From NCBI GenBank assembly GCA_905221605.1, contig CAJNDS010000158.1, positions 1,019,646 through 1,083,645 on the forward strand: a stretch of DNA of 64,000 bases. Reading direction: 5' to 3'. This document shows, in pieces, positions 10,866 to 21,563 of the stretch. The stretch is from Symbiodinium natans (taxonomy: Eukaryota > Sar > Dinophyceae > Suessiales > Symbiodiniaceae). Position 1 is the first letter of the stretch. Each line of letters begins with the position of its first letter. Under the pieces are notes generated by a model that made no database searches, was not told the DNA's origin, and saw only the letters and a program-made list of their open reading frames with translations. The translations under genes were made by a program, and so were the position numbers.

Positions 10866-13008
10866 GTCCGACGTGGATGGATCTGTGGTCACCTGGGGCG
10901 ATCGAGAGTGGGGTGGGGACTCCTCCAAAGCTCAACGGCAGTTGATGAAGGGCGCCGTCCAGGACGCGAGCGGGCACTGCATCACACAGTAGCAGGGCTT
11001 AGGGGCGGTTAGGAGGGCAACACTTCTTTGGTTGATTCTACTGTCTTGTGCTAGTTGGTCTTTTGTGTCCCGATTGTGCTATTCTGCATTTGCATATTAC
11101 ACGTAATGTTTGTCATAGGTGTTATAGTTTCTCCGTTTATTTTGTATTCGTGAACCCTACATGGCCCAGAGGTCTTCGGAACTTACGGCGCCTTTGACGT
11201 GGACTCCGCGGAAGAGGACCAGGACCCGGAGATGGAGACACGGCGATCAAAGAGGGCCTTTGCTGCGACCAAGGCCAGTTAGGGGCCTAGGGCTTCGGGT
11301 TCAGGTATGGCTTAGAGGACCAAAGGCGGCTGAGAGGAAAGAAGGGCATGGCTTAGGCTTCGGGATGTTGAGAGGCGCAGAGGATGTTGCGGGATCATGA
11401 GTCAAAGCCGCCCATGCCTTTCTGAGAGCACGTGCATCCTGCTTGCCAGGCCAATGGAGTCGGCCTCAGATGCCACAGAGAACTGAAAACACACTTGTGA
11501 ACGGACGAGATTTTGCGAGCTGCTTACACCTAGGCTCGGTCGTGACATGGGGAGACAGCGACTTTGGTGGGGACTCTTCAGCCATTGCCTCTCAGTTGCG
11601 GAAAGGCGTGCGCATTGTGTGTGGCTCCTATGGCGCTTTTGCCGCAGTCAAGGCCGGGGGCAACCTTTTTCATGCAAGGCTGAATGGTTGCGAACGTTCT
11701 TTCTTGACCCTGCCAGAGGAAGATGGGTCTGTGATCACCTGGGGCCATCCAGACTTTGGAGGCTCATCCTCGGATGTGGCCGCACACCTCACTGGCGGAG
11801 TGGTCTTGCGCCTGGGAACGCATGTGAGATAGTTGAATTTGCCAATAGACAACTTGTTGGCTCTCCAAGGGTTCGCGCTTCGCGGAGCGCATTTGCCGCA
11901 GCTTGACTCAGCTGGTGGCTTGCTGCTGTTGTCAGGCGTAGATCTGAGTTTCTCCAATCAGCACAAAGTGTCAGCAGGCTTGAACCTCAAGGCATTGAAG
12001 AGTGATGGATCTGTGGTCGCTTGGGGCGACCCTGCAACCGGTGGCGATCCTGGTGAGGCAGTTCATGAATGCAGATGTTCATGAATGCTGATGGCTTGTA
12101 GCTGCTTGATGCCCTCTTGCACCTGCTATCTTGAGACAGGTGGAGGGGCATCTACGATCCGGCGTGAAGCTTCTTGCAGCTACGTATGGTGCCTTTGCTG
12201 CTGCCTCTCGGATTCCACTTGTGGCCCTTGTGGCAGGGTGTCAGTTGATGGGACCGCCACTTGAGCTTTTGATGAAAAAGCAGCAGCTCATCTTTCTGCA
12301 ACCTGTACATGATGCCGAGTTGAGCTTTGTTTTTCATCTCGCGCCCACCGTTCATGCATGAGTGATCGATGCAGGCCAAGTTAAAGCTAAACATCCCTAA
12401 ACCCTAAACCCTAAACCCCACCCGAGTGCGCTCGAGGTGAGGTGCGACGGATCGGTCGTGACCTGGGGAAGTGAGGACCTTGGTGGCAAGCAGCTAGACA
12501 GCACTCGACTTCGACAAGGACCCATACTATGTGTTGGTGCTGTGGCCGCAGTCACTCCGCTGCTTCAATGACAGACATGGGGTCATGGGGCTGTAGTTCC
12601 CTGAAGGAGTGCGCGATGTTTGCAGCAACTTTGGTGCTTTTGCGGCGATCAAAGATGACGGTACTGTTGTAGCATGGGGCGCCCAGGCAGCAGAGGCATT
12701 GCAGTACAAGGCCAAGTTCCGCAGGGATGCCGCTGCCTTCCTAGGTGATGCTGCTTGCGGCGGCGACACTTTCGCGATTGATTCGGATCTGCGAAACGTC
12801 CAGCCGCTTGGCGTCGCACACGTCATCACAACAATAGCAGGCATCCCACTAGTCTAGACTCAAGATGCGTAACAGCCATGCCAGGCAAATCTGCAGCACA
12901 TACAGCGCCTTCGCTGCCTTGCAGCAGAATGGCACCGTGCTGACATGGGGTGATGCAGACTGGGGCGGCGACATCTCGGACAGTGTTGAGGAGCTAAAGG
13001 CCGTGACT
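10866..13008 (+). CDS. RCC1-like repeat gene, 5-prime exon block
   Basis: The first block of a gene built from a unit of about 50 residues: (V)..ICSTYGAFAAxKxDGSVVTWGDxxxGGDSSxxxxQL. Exons seen: 10866-10962 (DGSVVTWGDREWGGDSS), 11170-11278 (VFGTYGAFDVDSAEE, then RAFAATKA), 11534-11655 (SVVTWGDSDFGGDSS, then GSYGAFAAVKA), 11717-11810 (DGSVITWGHPDFGG), about 11872-11905 (VRASRSAFAAA), about 11990-12056 (DGSVVAWGDPATGG), 12139-12207 (AATYGAFAAAS), about 12440-12515 (DGSVVTWGSEDLGG), 12605-12678 and 12745-12802 (joined by a GC-AG intron), and 12885-13008 (ICSTYSAFAAL, then GTVLTWGDADWGGD). The unit corresponds to an RCC1 beta-propeller blade (DGxVxxWG..xxGQLG). Such repeats are greatly expanded in dinoflagellates, often annotated HERC/RCC1. 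The 5-prime end is unknown. The exons carry no stops, which argues against long-term decay. Confidence 0.72.
12679..12744 (+). other. 66-bp GC-AG intron
   Basis: Exon ends TGG-G at 12678. The intron opens GC and closes ctAG at 12743-12744, and the next exon starts GTGAT. Joining restores VVAWGDAACGGD, an exact repeat-unit core. The AG|G acceptor context and GC donor are typical dinoflagellate splice features. Confidence 0.8.
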
Positions 13009-13660
13009 CAGGCTCCTCAACATGCCCGCACCACCCCGAAATTCGCATGGCTTCAGCATAACGCGCAGTAAAACCACTAGACACACACACTTATTTATAT
13101 ATGTATATATATACATATATATATATATATATGTGCTACCCCCCCCTTGTTATCCACCGTTTTGTTGCTTTCCATGGTATGCTTAAAAAATATGCTACCC
13201 CCCGCCTCTACTACCTTTTGCATGTATATTGGAAGGTTATGATGTCATGTGTGTGAGTAAAAGGATATTTGCTTACAGTATTCTCGCGTCCCCGACGGCC
13301 TACAGGACATGTCTTTTTCGCGTCACCCTTTGCGCTCGAACGCTTCCGACCTAGTCTTATGGTTCGGGCCTACCATCCTTCCTTTTCCATTTTCTGTACT
13401 TGAATATACAATGCATATACCCTAAACGTACATGATGTGGGTACTCCTTTTACTTTTTCTGTACATGTTCACAGGAGGCGAGCCCTACATACTATAAATA
13501 TAGGCATAATAACCCTATGGGATTTAAGGTTAGGGATTTAAGCCTCAAGCCCTATAGGTTCAGAAGGTTCTAATCCTATAGGTTAATGCCAAAACCTTAC
13601 ACCCGATAGGGCTTAAACCCAAAAAGGCTATCCCCGTCAGGCTTTTAGAGAAGGTTGAAC

Positions 13661-13950
13661 TGCCTAAACCTGAGGCTTAAATTCTAATACTTTACATGCA
13701 CTTAGACCTAGGTCTGGACATTTATGCCTTCAGCACCTGTAGGGTTACAGCCTTCCAATCTTTTAGAGCCCTAAAGGGTTTTAGGGTTCTGACCCTAAAG
13801 GGTTTAGGGTACTGCCTAAACTTTAGACCTTATAGGATAATCCCCGAAAGCCCTAAGGCTTTTAACCCCTAAAGGGTTTAAAGGTTTAGATGTCTAAACT
13901 TGAGGCTTAAGTCCTGATACTTTATGTGCATTTAAGACCTAAGGTCTGGG
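13661..13950. repeat. diverged 231-bp tandem duplication
   Basis: The block CTAAACCTGAGGCTTAAATT...TTAGACCTAGGTCTGG starting near 13661 recurs 231 bp later (near 13892) as CTAAACTTGAGGCTTAAGTC...TTAAGACCTAAGGTCTGG, with scattered substitutions. The intervening CCTATAGG-rich sequence belongs to the repeat period. Confidence 0.7.
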
Positions 13951-14519
13951 CAGTTATACACTTTACCCAGTTCTTCAACCCTGAATCTTTACACCTTAAC
14001 CCTATAGGTTAAGGGTCTAGGTTTCATTGCCGGCTTAGGTTTAAATGCCTAAACCTTAAACCCTAAACTTTAAAGCTGAACCCTATAGGGTTTTAAGATT
14101 AAGGGTTGAGGTTTAATTGCTGCACCTTGAAACAATATAGGGTTGAAAGGTTGAGGGTTGAAGTTTTAACCCTAAACCCTTTAGGCTTTACGGCCTAGGG
14201 ATTAACATCTGAAACCCGATAGGGTTTCGTGGCTTCTCTTTACAAAACCTACACCCTTAACCGATGGAAATTTTAGAGATAAGCCCTGAAAAGCCCTCAA
14301 AGAAATCAGGGAGCGGAGCGGAGGGGAGCGAAGCGCAGGGGGAGGGGGATAGCAGAGGTCCTGGGGCTAAGTTGGAAGAACCCCCCTCCCCCTCCCCCCA
14401 CCCCCCTGCTTCTAAGCAACCCAACTGCTTATAAGCAAACCACACCGAAAAAGAAACAAATTCTTACACGTCACCCTCGGGATATGACGACCATGTTGAA
14501 TACTAGACCCGTGAGTTTT

Positions 14520-14718
14520 GAACTTCAAAACTCCGGGATCCAAGATTCAAGATTCAAGTTTCCAGGGACAAGTTTCCACGGGATCTTGAATCCTGGGTCC
14601 TGGAGTTTTGAAGTTCAAAACCCCGGATTGAACTTCAAAACTCGGGGACCTAGGATTCAAGATCCCGGGAAACTTTTCCCTGGAACCTTGAATCTTGAAT
14701 CCCGGAGTTTTGAAGTTC
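14520..14718. repeat. nested double palindrome
   Basis: Two units, 14520-14616 and 14630-14718, each begin GAACTTCAAAACTC and end GAGTTTTGAAGTTC. The second unit is close to the reverse complement of the whole first unit (inner motifs GATTCAAGATTCAAGTTTCC versus GGAACCTTGAATCTTGAATC). The pair can therefore fold as two small hairpins or one large one. It has no coding role. Confidence 0.85.
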
Positions 14719-15145
14719 AAAACCCGGATTGAACTTCAAAAATCCTTGTCCCTCATCGTACTTGACCATTGAAGCCTTGAAATATAAGTACACTATTCAC
14801 TCTACAAACACCACTAACTACACAAGATCATCACATTATAGTATCAGAATATAAAAGACTGAAGCTTTCAAGTAACGAAGCTCTGAAGTAACCTATCCCC
14901 CCCAAATAGGTGGATAACTGGGGGGGGGGACCATATATATATATATATGTATATATGTATCTGTATATATATATGAGAGGGACTTGTCTGAGTTTATTTA
15001 GATTTTCTTTTATAACTTTAAATTATCTCTGTAAAAACTAAGCCAAAAGAACCCGGATGGTCTCAGGCATATATATGTATATATACGCATATACATATAT
15101 GCATATGCATATGTACAGTCGAACGTGTTTGTGCGGGTCCTGCAG

Positions 15146-16845
15146 GTTTGCAGCACGTATGGTGCATTTGCAGCTTTGCAGCTCGGCGGTTCTTAGCCCT
15201 TCATGCTTGCACATGTCTTCGCATGCTTTCTGTTTGCATAAGGCGAAAGCAACAGCATGGTTTCAAGTGCATTTTGTGTGAGCCCAAGGAGGAGCGATGG
15301 CTCAGTAGTCGCATGGGGAGATGCTGCTTGCGGTGGTGAGACCTCAGCTGTTGCAAGCAGGAGCACAGACGCCAGCCACAGGGTTGCATTTCCCCGTCAG
15401 GGAGGCACAAAGGCAAGGTGGATGAGAGTGAGAAACTAGACGATTCGTTGTTTCCTTGCAGGATACGCAAGCGAGTTTTTCATTTGTGCAGTACGTATGG
15501 TGCTTTTGCCGCCACGAAAACGGCGCCTTGATTCCATTTATATACTTTGCTTGATTCTATTTACTTTGCCGGGGTGCTGCAATTGGGGGCAAGGAATTGC
15601 TGTGGCATTGGGCATTTTCCTTGAGAGAGAGGGGCGGCAACTGCTACAGACCATCAGCTGCATTGTTGTGGAAGGCAGGGCTTCCATGTTGTCAGGATGG
15701 ATCCGTTGTCACCTGGGGTGATGCAGATTGGGGAGGAGATTCCTCCTACGTTCAAGACCAACTCTACATGATTTCGTTGGTTTCGGGAACCTTCCGCGCC
15801 TTCCTGGAGATGCATGACAGCGGCACATTCTTCTTGGGTGACGACGTGGCTTGGGAGAAGAGTCTCCACCCCCCAGTTTGCTGTATCATATTGCTTATGA
15901 TTGTTCGTGTTTTTGTTTATGTTTATGTTCTGTTCTGTTGTAGTATATCCAAAATTTGATGTACTTGTCGTTTCTACGTCCGAGAAGGCTGGCCCTGAAC
16001 CGGTCCAGTAAGGCCTTCGACAGCAGTGACGCAAGCTACGACGGGCTACTCGTGGGAGTGGCCAAAATCTCCGGTAGCGGCGGGGCTTTTGCAGCTACCA
16101 AGGTTGGAAAGACCAAAATCGGAACCGGTCCTTAAACCCGCTCCGCCCAGGTTCAGGGAGAGGTGTCTTTTCGCTCTTAGATGCTGGGCACAACCCTAAA
16201 CCCCTAAACCCTAAAGGTGGATGGGTCAGTCGTCACATGGGGAGATCCAAAGTGTGGCGGCGACTCTTCGAAAGCTCGGCACCTGAAAGGAGTGGTCGAG
16301 GCGCCACGGCAAAACATTAGCGCCATTCGGGAATTGCCGGGCATCCCAAGCCTTCCAAGCTGTAGAAGGAGATGGTTCAACAAGCACTACAGACATCTAC
16401 AGAATAGAAGCTTTGGGAAATGTAGCAGTTCGTTTGACGCGATGGGCCACTCAAAGTCTTCAAAGGAGCGGGTATGATGGCTCACAAAGTATACGGATTG
16501 TCCCTCGTTCGTGTGGTTACAGTTGTCTGGCGGGCAGGTAAGCCACACAGCTGCTGCCTTCGCCGCGCTTAAGGCCGACGGTTCCGTTCTCTGGCCAGCA
16601 ATAACAATAATAATAGCAACGACAACGATTCGCCGAAAATCATGATATGGATGATTCGGGCTTCGGGCTTCACGTTCAAAACAAGAGGCCTCATTGGGTC
16701 CCACTTGTGAAAGTCATCCATCAGCCCATGCAAGATGCGGCTCTTACCGAGTATCACTATTGCCATCATAATGCGAAGGTGGTTGCCTGGGGAGATCCAG
16801 CATGTGGGGGTGACAATTCAGGCATGGAGAGGTCAAGCAGCTTGG
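15146..16845 (+). CDS. RCC1-like repeat gene, middle exon block
   Basis: Exons seen after the 1.8 kb element: 15146-15181 (VCSTYGAFAALQ, acceptor ctgcag), about 15290-15352 (SDGSVVAWGDAACGGE), about 15464-15530 (LCSTYGAFAATK), about 15698-15830 (DGSVVTWGDADWGGDSS, then SGTFRAFLE), about 16013-16102 (SGSGGAFAATK), 16217-16302 (VDGSVVTWGDPKCGGDSS), about 16537-16599 (AAAFAALKADGSVLW) and about 16777-16845 (KVVAWGDPACGGDN). The same unit and exon style as the upstream block show it is one gene. The acceptor of the 16217 exon is formed by a telomere-like repeat. Several introns carry AAT/AAC simple repeats. Confidence 0.7.
16193..16216 (+). repeat. telomere-like tract that supplies a splice acceptor
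   Basis: Three CCCTAAA-type units end in CCCTAAAG, whose final AG (16215-16216) directly precedes the exon VDGSVVTWGDPK. The repeat therefore forms the 3-prime splice site itself, if the exon boundary is right. Confidence 0.65.
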
Positions 16846-17543
16846 CAGCAAAACAGCACTGGTTCCTCAGCGGGAATGTCACCCGAATAACACCAATGTT
16901 GAATGACTTTCCACCGGTGCAGGAACGTGTGCAAAGCGAGTTTTTGGAGACCTGGCTTTGCTTGCTTTTACTTGTCGGGCTGGCCACACAACATGTAGTT
17001 ACCTGAGTTTTTCAGACATGTTGCCCAGATGCCCAAGGCTTGTACAAACTTTTTGCATGCATTATGGCAGATGGATCCCTGACTGAAGTCACAGAGAGCA
17101 GCATGTCATGTGAGATGGGGCTTGCGATGGCATTGCTCTTGCCAAGTAGGACATCTCAGGAAGTCTGTCGATGTGGGGAGATGAGGCACTGTGCACAGTA
17201 GCCCGGCGTATCCATGGTGCACAAGCATGTCGTGCCCTCCCAGCATCGAACTTTGTTTTGCAGTCGAATCTCCAAGCGCACTACTGTATCGAAAGGTCAG
17301 GACTGACCTGAGAGACATTGTCCTTGTATCTGGCACTGCGAAGGCCTGCGCAGCAACTTGACAAGCAACGAGACATCTTTTGAATACACAGTTTGTGGCG
17401 TGACAAGTGACACTGGGGCCACCGTCCGTTCTTCTATGCAAGGCAGTTACGACAGATGGTTCAGTACCTCGCTAGCACTGCGCTTGTTATGTGGCTCCGG
17501 CGCATGAAGGCACTCACGTGCTGCAATCTGCTGCCAATAGCAA

Positions 17544-19160
17544 AGGTGGTGACGTGGGGGGATGAAAGGTGGGGCGGCGACTGCTCGGCGGTATTGTCTC
17601 AGCTTCAGGACTGTTGCCTGCCAGTTTGAGTGAGCCACGGAATCGCAGCACATTGCGCTTTCCATTGCAGGAAGTGCAGCAGATTTGTGCAACTGGCGGT
17701 GCCTTTGCAGCTAGAACACAGCTTGGGGCTTCCTGGCAGCCTGTATTTCAAACAGGGCTTCCAGCATCCGCTACATGCTTGAACATCAGTTCTGTTCCGA
17801 GGCTGTGGTAACCTGGGGTGATCCTGCCAGTGGAGGGGATAGCCTGGACGTATGGGATCAGCTTGCTGGTGGAGTCGTCGACCTCAGCCACACCAGTAGC
17901 GCCTTCGCCGCGAGGAAGGAGGATGGCTCGGTTGTGCCAGGCTCCCAGTCATCGATCGAACCTCGAGAGCCTGTTGCAAACGCATGCCAGTCAACTGTGC
18001 CTGTGGCGCTACGTCAGGACATGGGGAAATGAGGACTTTGGTGGAAACTCTTTCGAGCTCCTCTGTCGAACTTGGCTTTCATGCCTGCGTGCAATAAGCA
18101 TCAAGCATCCGCTGGTTTTGTCCCTGCTGTGACTCGCAGAAATCGCTGTGAGGTTCTCCTATGAACTGAGCTCGGACGTCGTACAGGTTTGCGGCAATGG
18201 TGGGGCGTTTGCTGCGCGAAAAGCGGACGGCTCGGCCCCCTGCCCTCACTACTGAAGTCAAGCTGTCTGGATGCTGACACCGTACGAATCTACGCACCTT
18301 GCTAGATCATGCACTCATGCCAGACGCCGTCAGGTCGTGTGTTGGGGCGAACCAGGTGCCGGGGCCAACTTCCGACTGGAGAATGTTGTGGACATCTGCA
18401 GCACTTACAGGGCCTTTGCTGCCGTGAAGGCCCTTCGGTTCGTGTGCGTGTAGAGCCAGTGTTCCAACTAATGGTCCCTTTTCTGGCACATATACAGCTT
18501 TATAGTTCATGCTCTCTATGGGTCTTGAACCATCAGAAAGCTCACGGCGCCTGGCAATGACTCGACCATAAGCTGCAGGGCTGGCATCTAGGAGAAGTTT
18601 CTGTTCAGGAAGACACTGCAAGTTCACTGAACGGCATGTAGGTTGCGTAGATTTGCACATGCTCACGACGCCATGCATCACGAAATTATGGATGAAGCAC
18701 CGTAAAGCCTAAAGCTTAAAGCCCTAAACCCTAAACCCTACGAATGTGTGCCTCGCCTGGCTTGTCCGAGTGTGAGCGATTAAACCCTACGAAACCATGG
18801 GAAGGAGAATGGCTCCGTGGAGGCATGGGGCGATCCGAGCTGTGGAGGAGACTGCTCCAAGGTTGCCTCGGCACTCCGGGATGCGGCCTGGCCAAAGTAG
18901 GACATGATCGGCTGCAGGGCGAGGCCCCTTAGGCTCATGGCGCATCCGCATCAACTCATGTCAACTCGCCAACTCCCCCCCCCTCTGGCAGCAGCCTGGC
19001 ATGGGACATTCTCTCTGAGGTTGTGCACCTCTGCGGGACTTTTGGAGCCTTTGCGGCTGTGAAGAAAGACGGAACCGTGGTTACCTGGGGAGATCCTGAA
19101 ACAGGGGCGGACTCGTCAATGCTGCAACCAGTCCATGACCCAGACAGCGAGGAGCAGTGA
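17544..19160 (+). CDS. RCC1-like repeat gene, 3-prime exon block and stop
   Basis: Exons seen: about 17544-17610 (KVVTWGDERWGGDCS), about 17671-17718 (QQICATGGAFAART), about 17803-17938 (VVTWGDPASGGDS, then SSAFAARKEDGSVV), about 18005-18060 (TWGNEDFGGNSFE), about 18150-18232 (VCGNGGAFAARKADGS), about 18331-18432 (VVCWGEPGAGANF, then ICSTYRAFAAVKA), about 18806-18886 (NGSVEAWGDPSCGGDCS), and about 18997-19160 (LCGTFGAFAAVKKDGTVVTW, then GDPETGADSS and an acidic tail DPDSEEQ). The last exon runs into TGA at 19158-19160, the likely end of the gene. Repeat copies differ from one another throughout, so the array is old, and no exon shows a frameshift. Confidence 0.7.
18719..18741. repeat. interstitial telomere-like tract
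   Basis: About three CCCTAAA units in the intron before the exon NGSVEAWGDP. Confidence 0.75.
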
Positions 19161-19467
19161 AAAAACAGTGATGCCTTCGAGGGAGCTTCTTCCCCTGGAT
19201 CCCCACTTTCCGTTGACATGATGTTTATGTTTATGGTTGGTTATGTTGGTTCGGAGGCTAAGCTTAATCCTGGAACCCCAACCGCGTCGACGATCATCCA
19301 CGCCCTTGCAAATCAGACCAAGTCTTGCAACATTGTAGATGGGTCAGACCTTTCCTTGAGCTCTAGAGCCTCATTCCTTGGCCCTGAAGCTTTGGGCTCT
19401 TGGCCTTGCGATGGCAAGACACCCCCCTCGTAAAATGCAAAAGAAGCACCAAGTAATCCGGCAGGCT

Positions 19468-20562
19468 GGCATTGATGCCGCTGACCTTTTTCAGAAGCTG
19501 GACGTTCAAGGCATCGGCTACCTGAGGCACCAGACGTGCGTCAACTGGTGTTTTGGGATCCGTGGTCGTGATCTGCCAGCTTCCTGGTGAGTGGGTGGGT
19601 ATGTGTGCCACCTTCTGTTGGAGGTATGATGAAGTCAGCCTCATGGGCTATGCCTTCGACAATCAGCTCACCGGGCAACAGCTCTTTGTCTTCAATCGCC
19701 TCACGGCCCCCGTACGAGCTCGTGGCTTCATGCAAAACGCACCTACTAGTACTACTATTATTAATCTGCTACTGGTTATTAAATTACTACTGCAATAAGT
19801 CGTACTATTCATAGAATAAACACCCATCTGTCATGGTGAGGCTGGACAGCCTATTTCGACATTTCGACCCCCGTGGCTGCGGCATGGTGGACTTGGAAGG
19901 CACGTGTTGCTTCGAAACACCCCGAAGCATCCCCAGCCCCATTTTCGTAGTGTTTAGGGTTTAGGGTTTAAGGTTTAAGGTTTAGGGGTCAAGCTTTGCA
20001 GGCTTCAGACGCTGCCTGGGCTTCCTAGCGACGGCTGAGGACCAGAGCAATGTCGATCAGGCTCGCAACATGGAAACATGCCTGAGGGGCATTGGGGTTT
20101 TGAGTTTCCGGCTGCGGCAGCCGAGCCGCAAAAGTGGTTCGGTGAGATCTTGGCCCTCCGGGTGCTACTAGACCGCAAGTCCAAAGACATGCTGCACTGC
20201 GTGGGCAAAGCCTTGTTATGATTATGGTAGTTACAAGCCAGGCGCATAGAGTGTGTGGAAAGCTGTGGGCACTGGAAGCAGGCGGTCCGAGCGCGAATAG
20301 CGCAGGCAGCCTCTGCTTTGCAATCGAGAGGCAGGGCTTTGCATCCGCGTCGCAGCTCAAAACCGCACAGGTGAAAACAAACCCGTCAGTCTCCACATGT
20401 GCGCGCGTTGGCAGGATGCACTGTGCAAGAAGCCTTCGTCATATTCGACACCAACCGCATCTTGCTTGCAACATCTTGCACTTGGTTCATCTGCACACAA
20501 TGCCAACTCAGGCAATGGGTTTCTCGACCAGACCGAGTTCTACAGATTCCTAGTGTCCGGTG
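19468..20562 (+). CDS. EF-hand protein exons, group 1
   Basis: Exon candidates: about 19468-19560 after cggcag (ADLFQKLDVQGIGYLRHQTC, a degenerate EF-hand), about 19838-19905 (LDSLFRHFDPRGCGMVDLEG, degenerate EF-hand), about 20003-20075 (FRRCLGFLATAEDQSNVD), and 20415-20456 joined to 20512-20562 by a GC-AG intron. The last junction gives VQEAFVIFDTN then RNGFLDQTEFYRFLVS. Its loop D-T-N-R-N-G-F-L-D-Q-T-E has all calcium ligands in place (positions 1, 3, 5, 9, 12, with Gly at 6). The exons follow the RCC1-like stop on the same strand. They could belong to a separate calcium-sensor gene. A fusion to the RCC1-like gene is less likely because of the TGA at 19160. Confidence 0.6.
19952..19988. repeat. 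interstitial telomere-like tract upstream of an acceptor
   Basis: TTTAGGG units with a TTTAAGG variant, ending about 13 bases before the acceptor tttgcag of the exon FRRCLGFLATAEDQ. Confidence 0.8.
20457..20511 (+). other. 55-bp GC-AG intron inside an EF-hand loop
   Basis: Opens GCATCT after ...GACACCAACC and ends ctcAG before GCAATGGG. Removal restores a canonical 12-residue calcium loop. The same kind of junction, within the loop after position 3, recurs at 26133-26217 and is implied at 43474. Confidence 0.75.
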
Positions 20563-20923
20563 ACTGCAGAGTCCCGTGCCCAGTTTGTGAGGTAACTGTG
20601 CGCGGATGCTTGTGACGCATCTGCCGGCCAAGATACTGTGAAGTGAACGTTTACTTGCTTTGCTATGGAGAGCCTATCATCGATGCTCTGTCTAGTCAAT
20701 CCTCCACATTTTGCGATAAGGTTGCTCATACTTGTGCAAATGACAGCAACATCCATCGTTTTTCGTACAGAATCGCCCACAGGCTGAACATGCTGGAATG
20801 GGATACTCGCAGTGGCGTAGCGAAGCATGATCTTATCAGGTGAGCCAACGAGAAAGTGACCTGATCTTCGCCGAGGCTCCACCATAAAAACACGTGGGAC
20901 CGCCCTTGTCCGACAACATGTCA

Positions 20924-20951
20924 GGGTTTAGGGTTTAGGGTTTAGGGTTTT
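20924..20951. repeat. interstitial telomere-like tract
   Basis: About four TTTAGGG units between the EF-hand exons and the pseudouridine synthase gene. Confidence 0.85.
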
Positions 20952-21563
20952 CGACTGGCTGGAAAGGTCTCAAGGAACTCTGGCCGGGTCGACGTGAATA
21001 CGTTTGCTCAGGCAGGCTGCAGCTTGCAACCTACATGCGTGCTCATGACACGCCGGACATCCCCTTGTCTTTCAGCTCAAGATATCTCAAGGTTTGCCCA
21101 GCAGCTGTCCAGGTCTTCTCCGTGAACCCCGGTTCTCTGGCGCCCCAACCTCAGATCAGGCATTGGAACGCCGTGTAACAACCTCAACAGCCCTCTGCAT
21201 CAAGGCGCCATGGGGCAAGTAGCTACGGTTTTAAGCTTGTTCTTTTGCCATCCTTCGCTTGACCTCCAACCTTCCAGCCCATCGCAGCAAAATCGTTCTT
21301 GCCTGCCGCTGCTGTTGGTGGGTGAAGAGTATAGCCTGGAGCCTCGGCCATGGCACATGTCCAGTGGCCTTTCGGGGTCACACGGGCGCAGCCTTCGCCA
21401 TGTTGCTGCAGCTTGCTCTGCCGCCTTCACTGAGAGCTTGTCCACAGAGCATGAGGCCATGGGATCAGCATGGGTCACATATCAGCACCGGAGACACTTC
21501 CAGCAAATTCTGTCTGTCAGTTGATGTAACCCTGAGGCATTCAGCTCCCACCATGCATCCACA

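Larger units (their letters stand above)
13139..14929. mobile_element. 1.8 kb (TA)n-flanked element with inverted ends
   Basis: The left end is C8 then TTGTTATCCACC (13139-13158). The right end is GGTGGATAACT then G10 (14909-14929). These are inverted copies of the core GTTATCCACC plus a homopolymer. Outside both ends lie (TA)n microsatellites, so insertion into a TA repeat is plausible. Inside there is no transposase-like ORF. There are degenerate telomere-like motifs (CCTATAGGG, TTTAGGG variants), a 231-bp tandem duplication and a double palindrome. It sits between RCC1-like exons, so it occupies an intron. It could be a non-autonomous DNA transposon, or simply an intron rich in satellite DNA. 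Confidence 0.45.
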
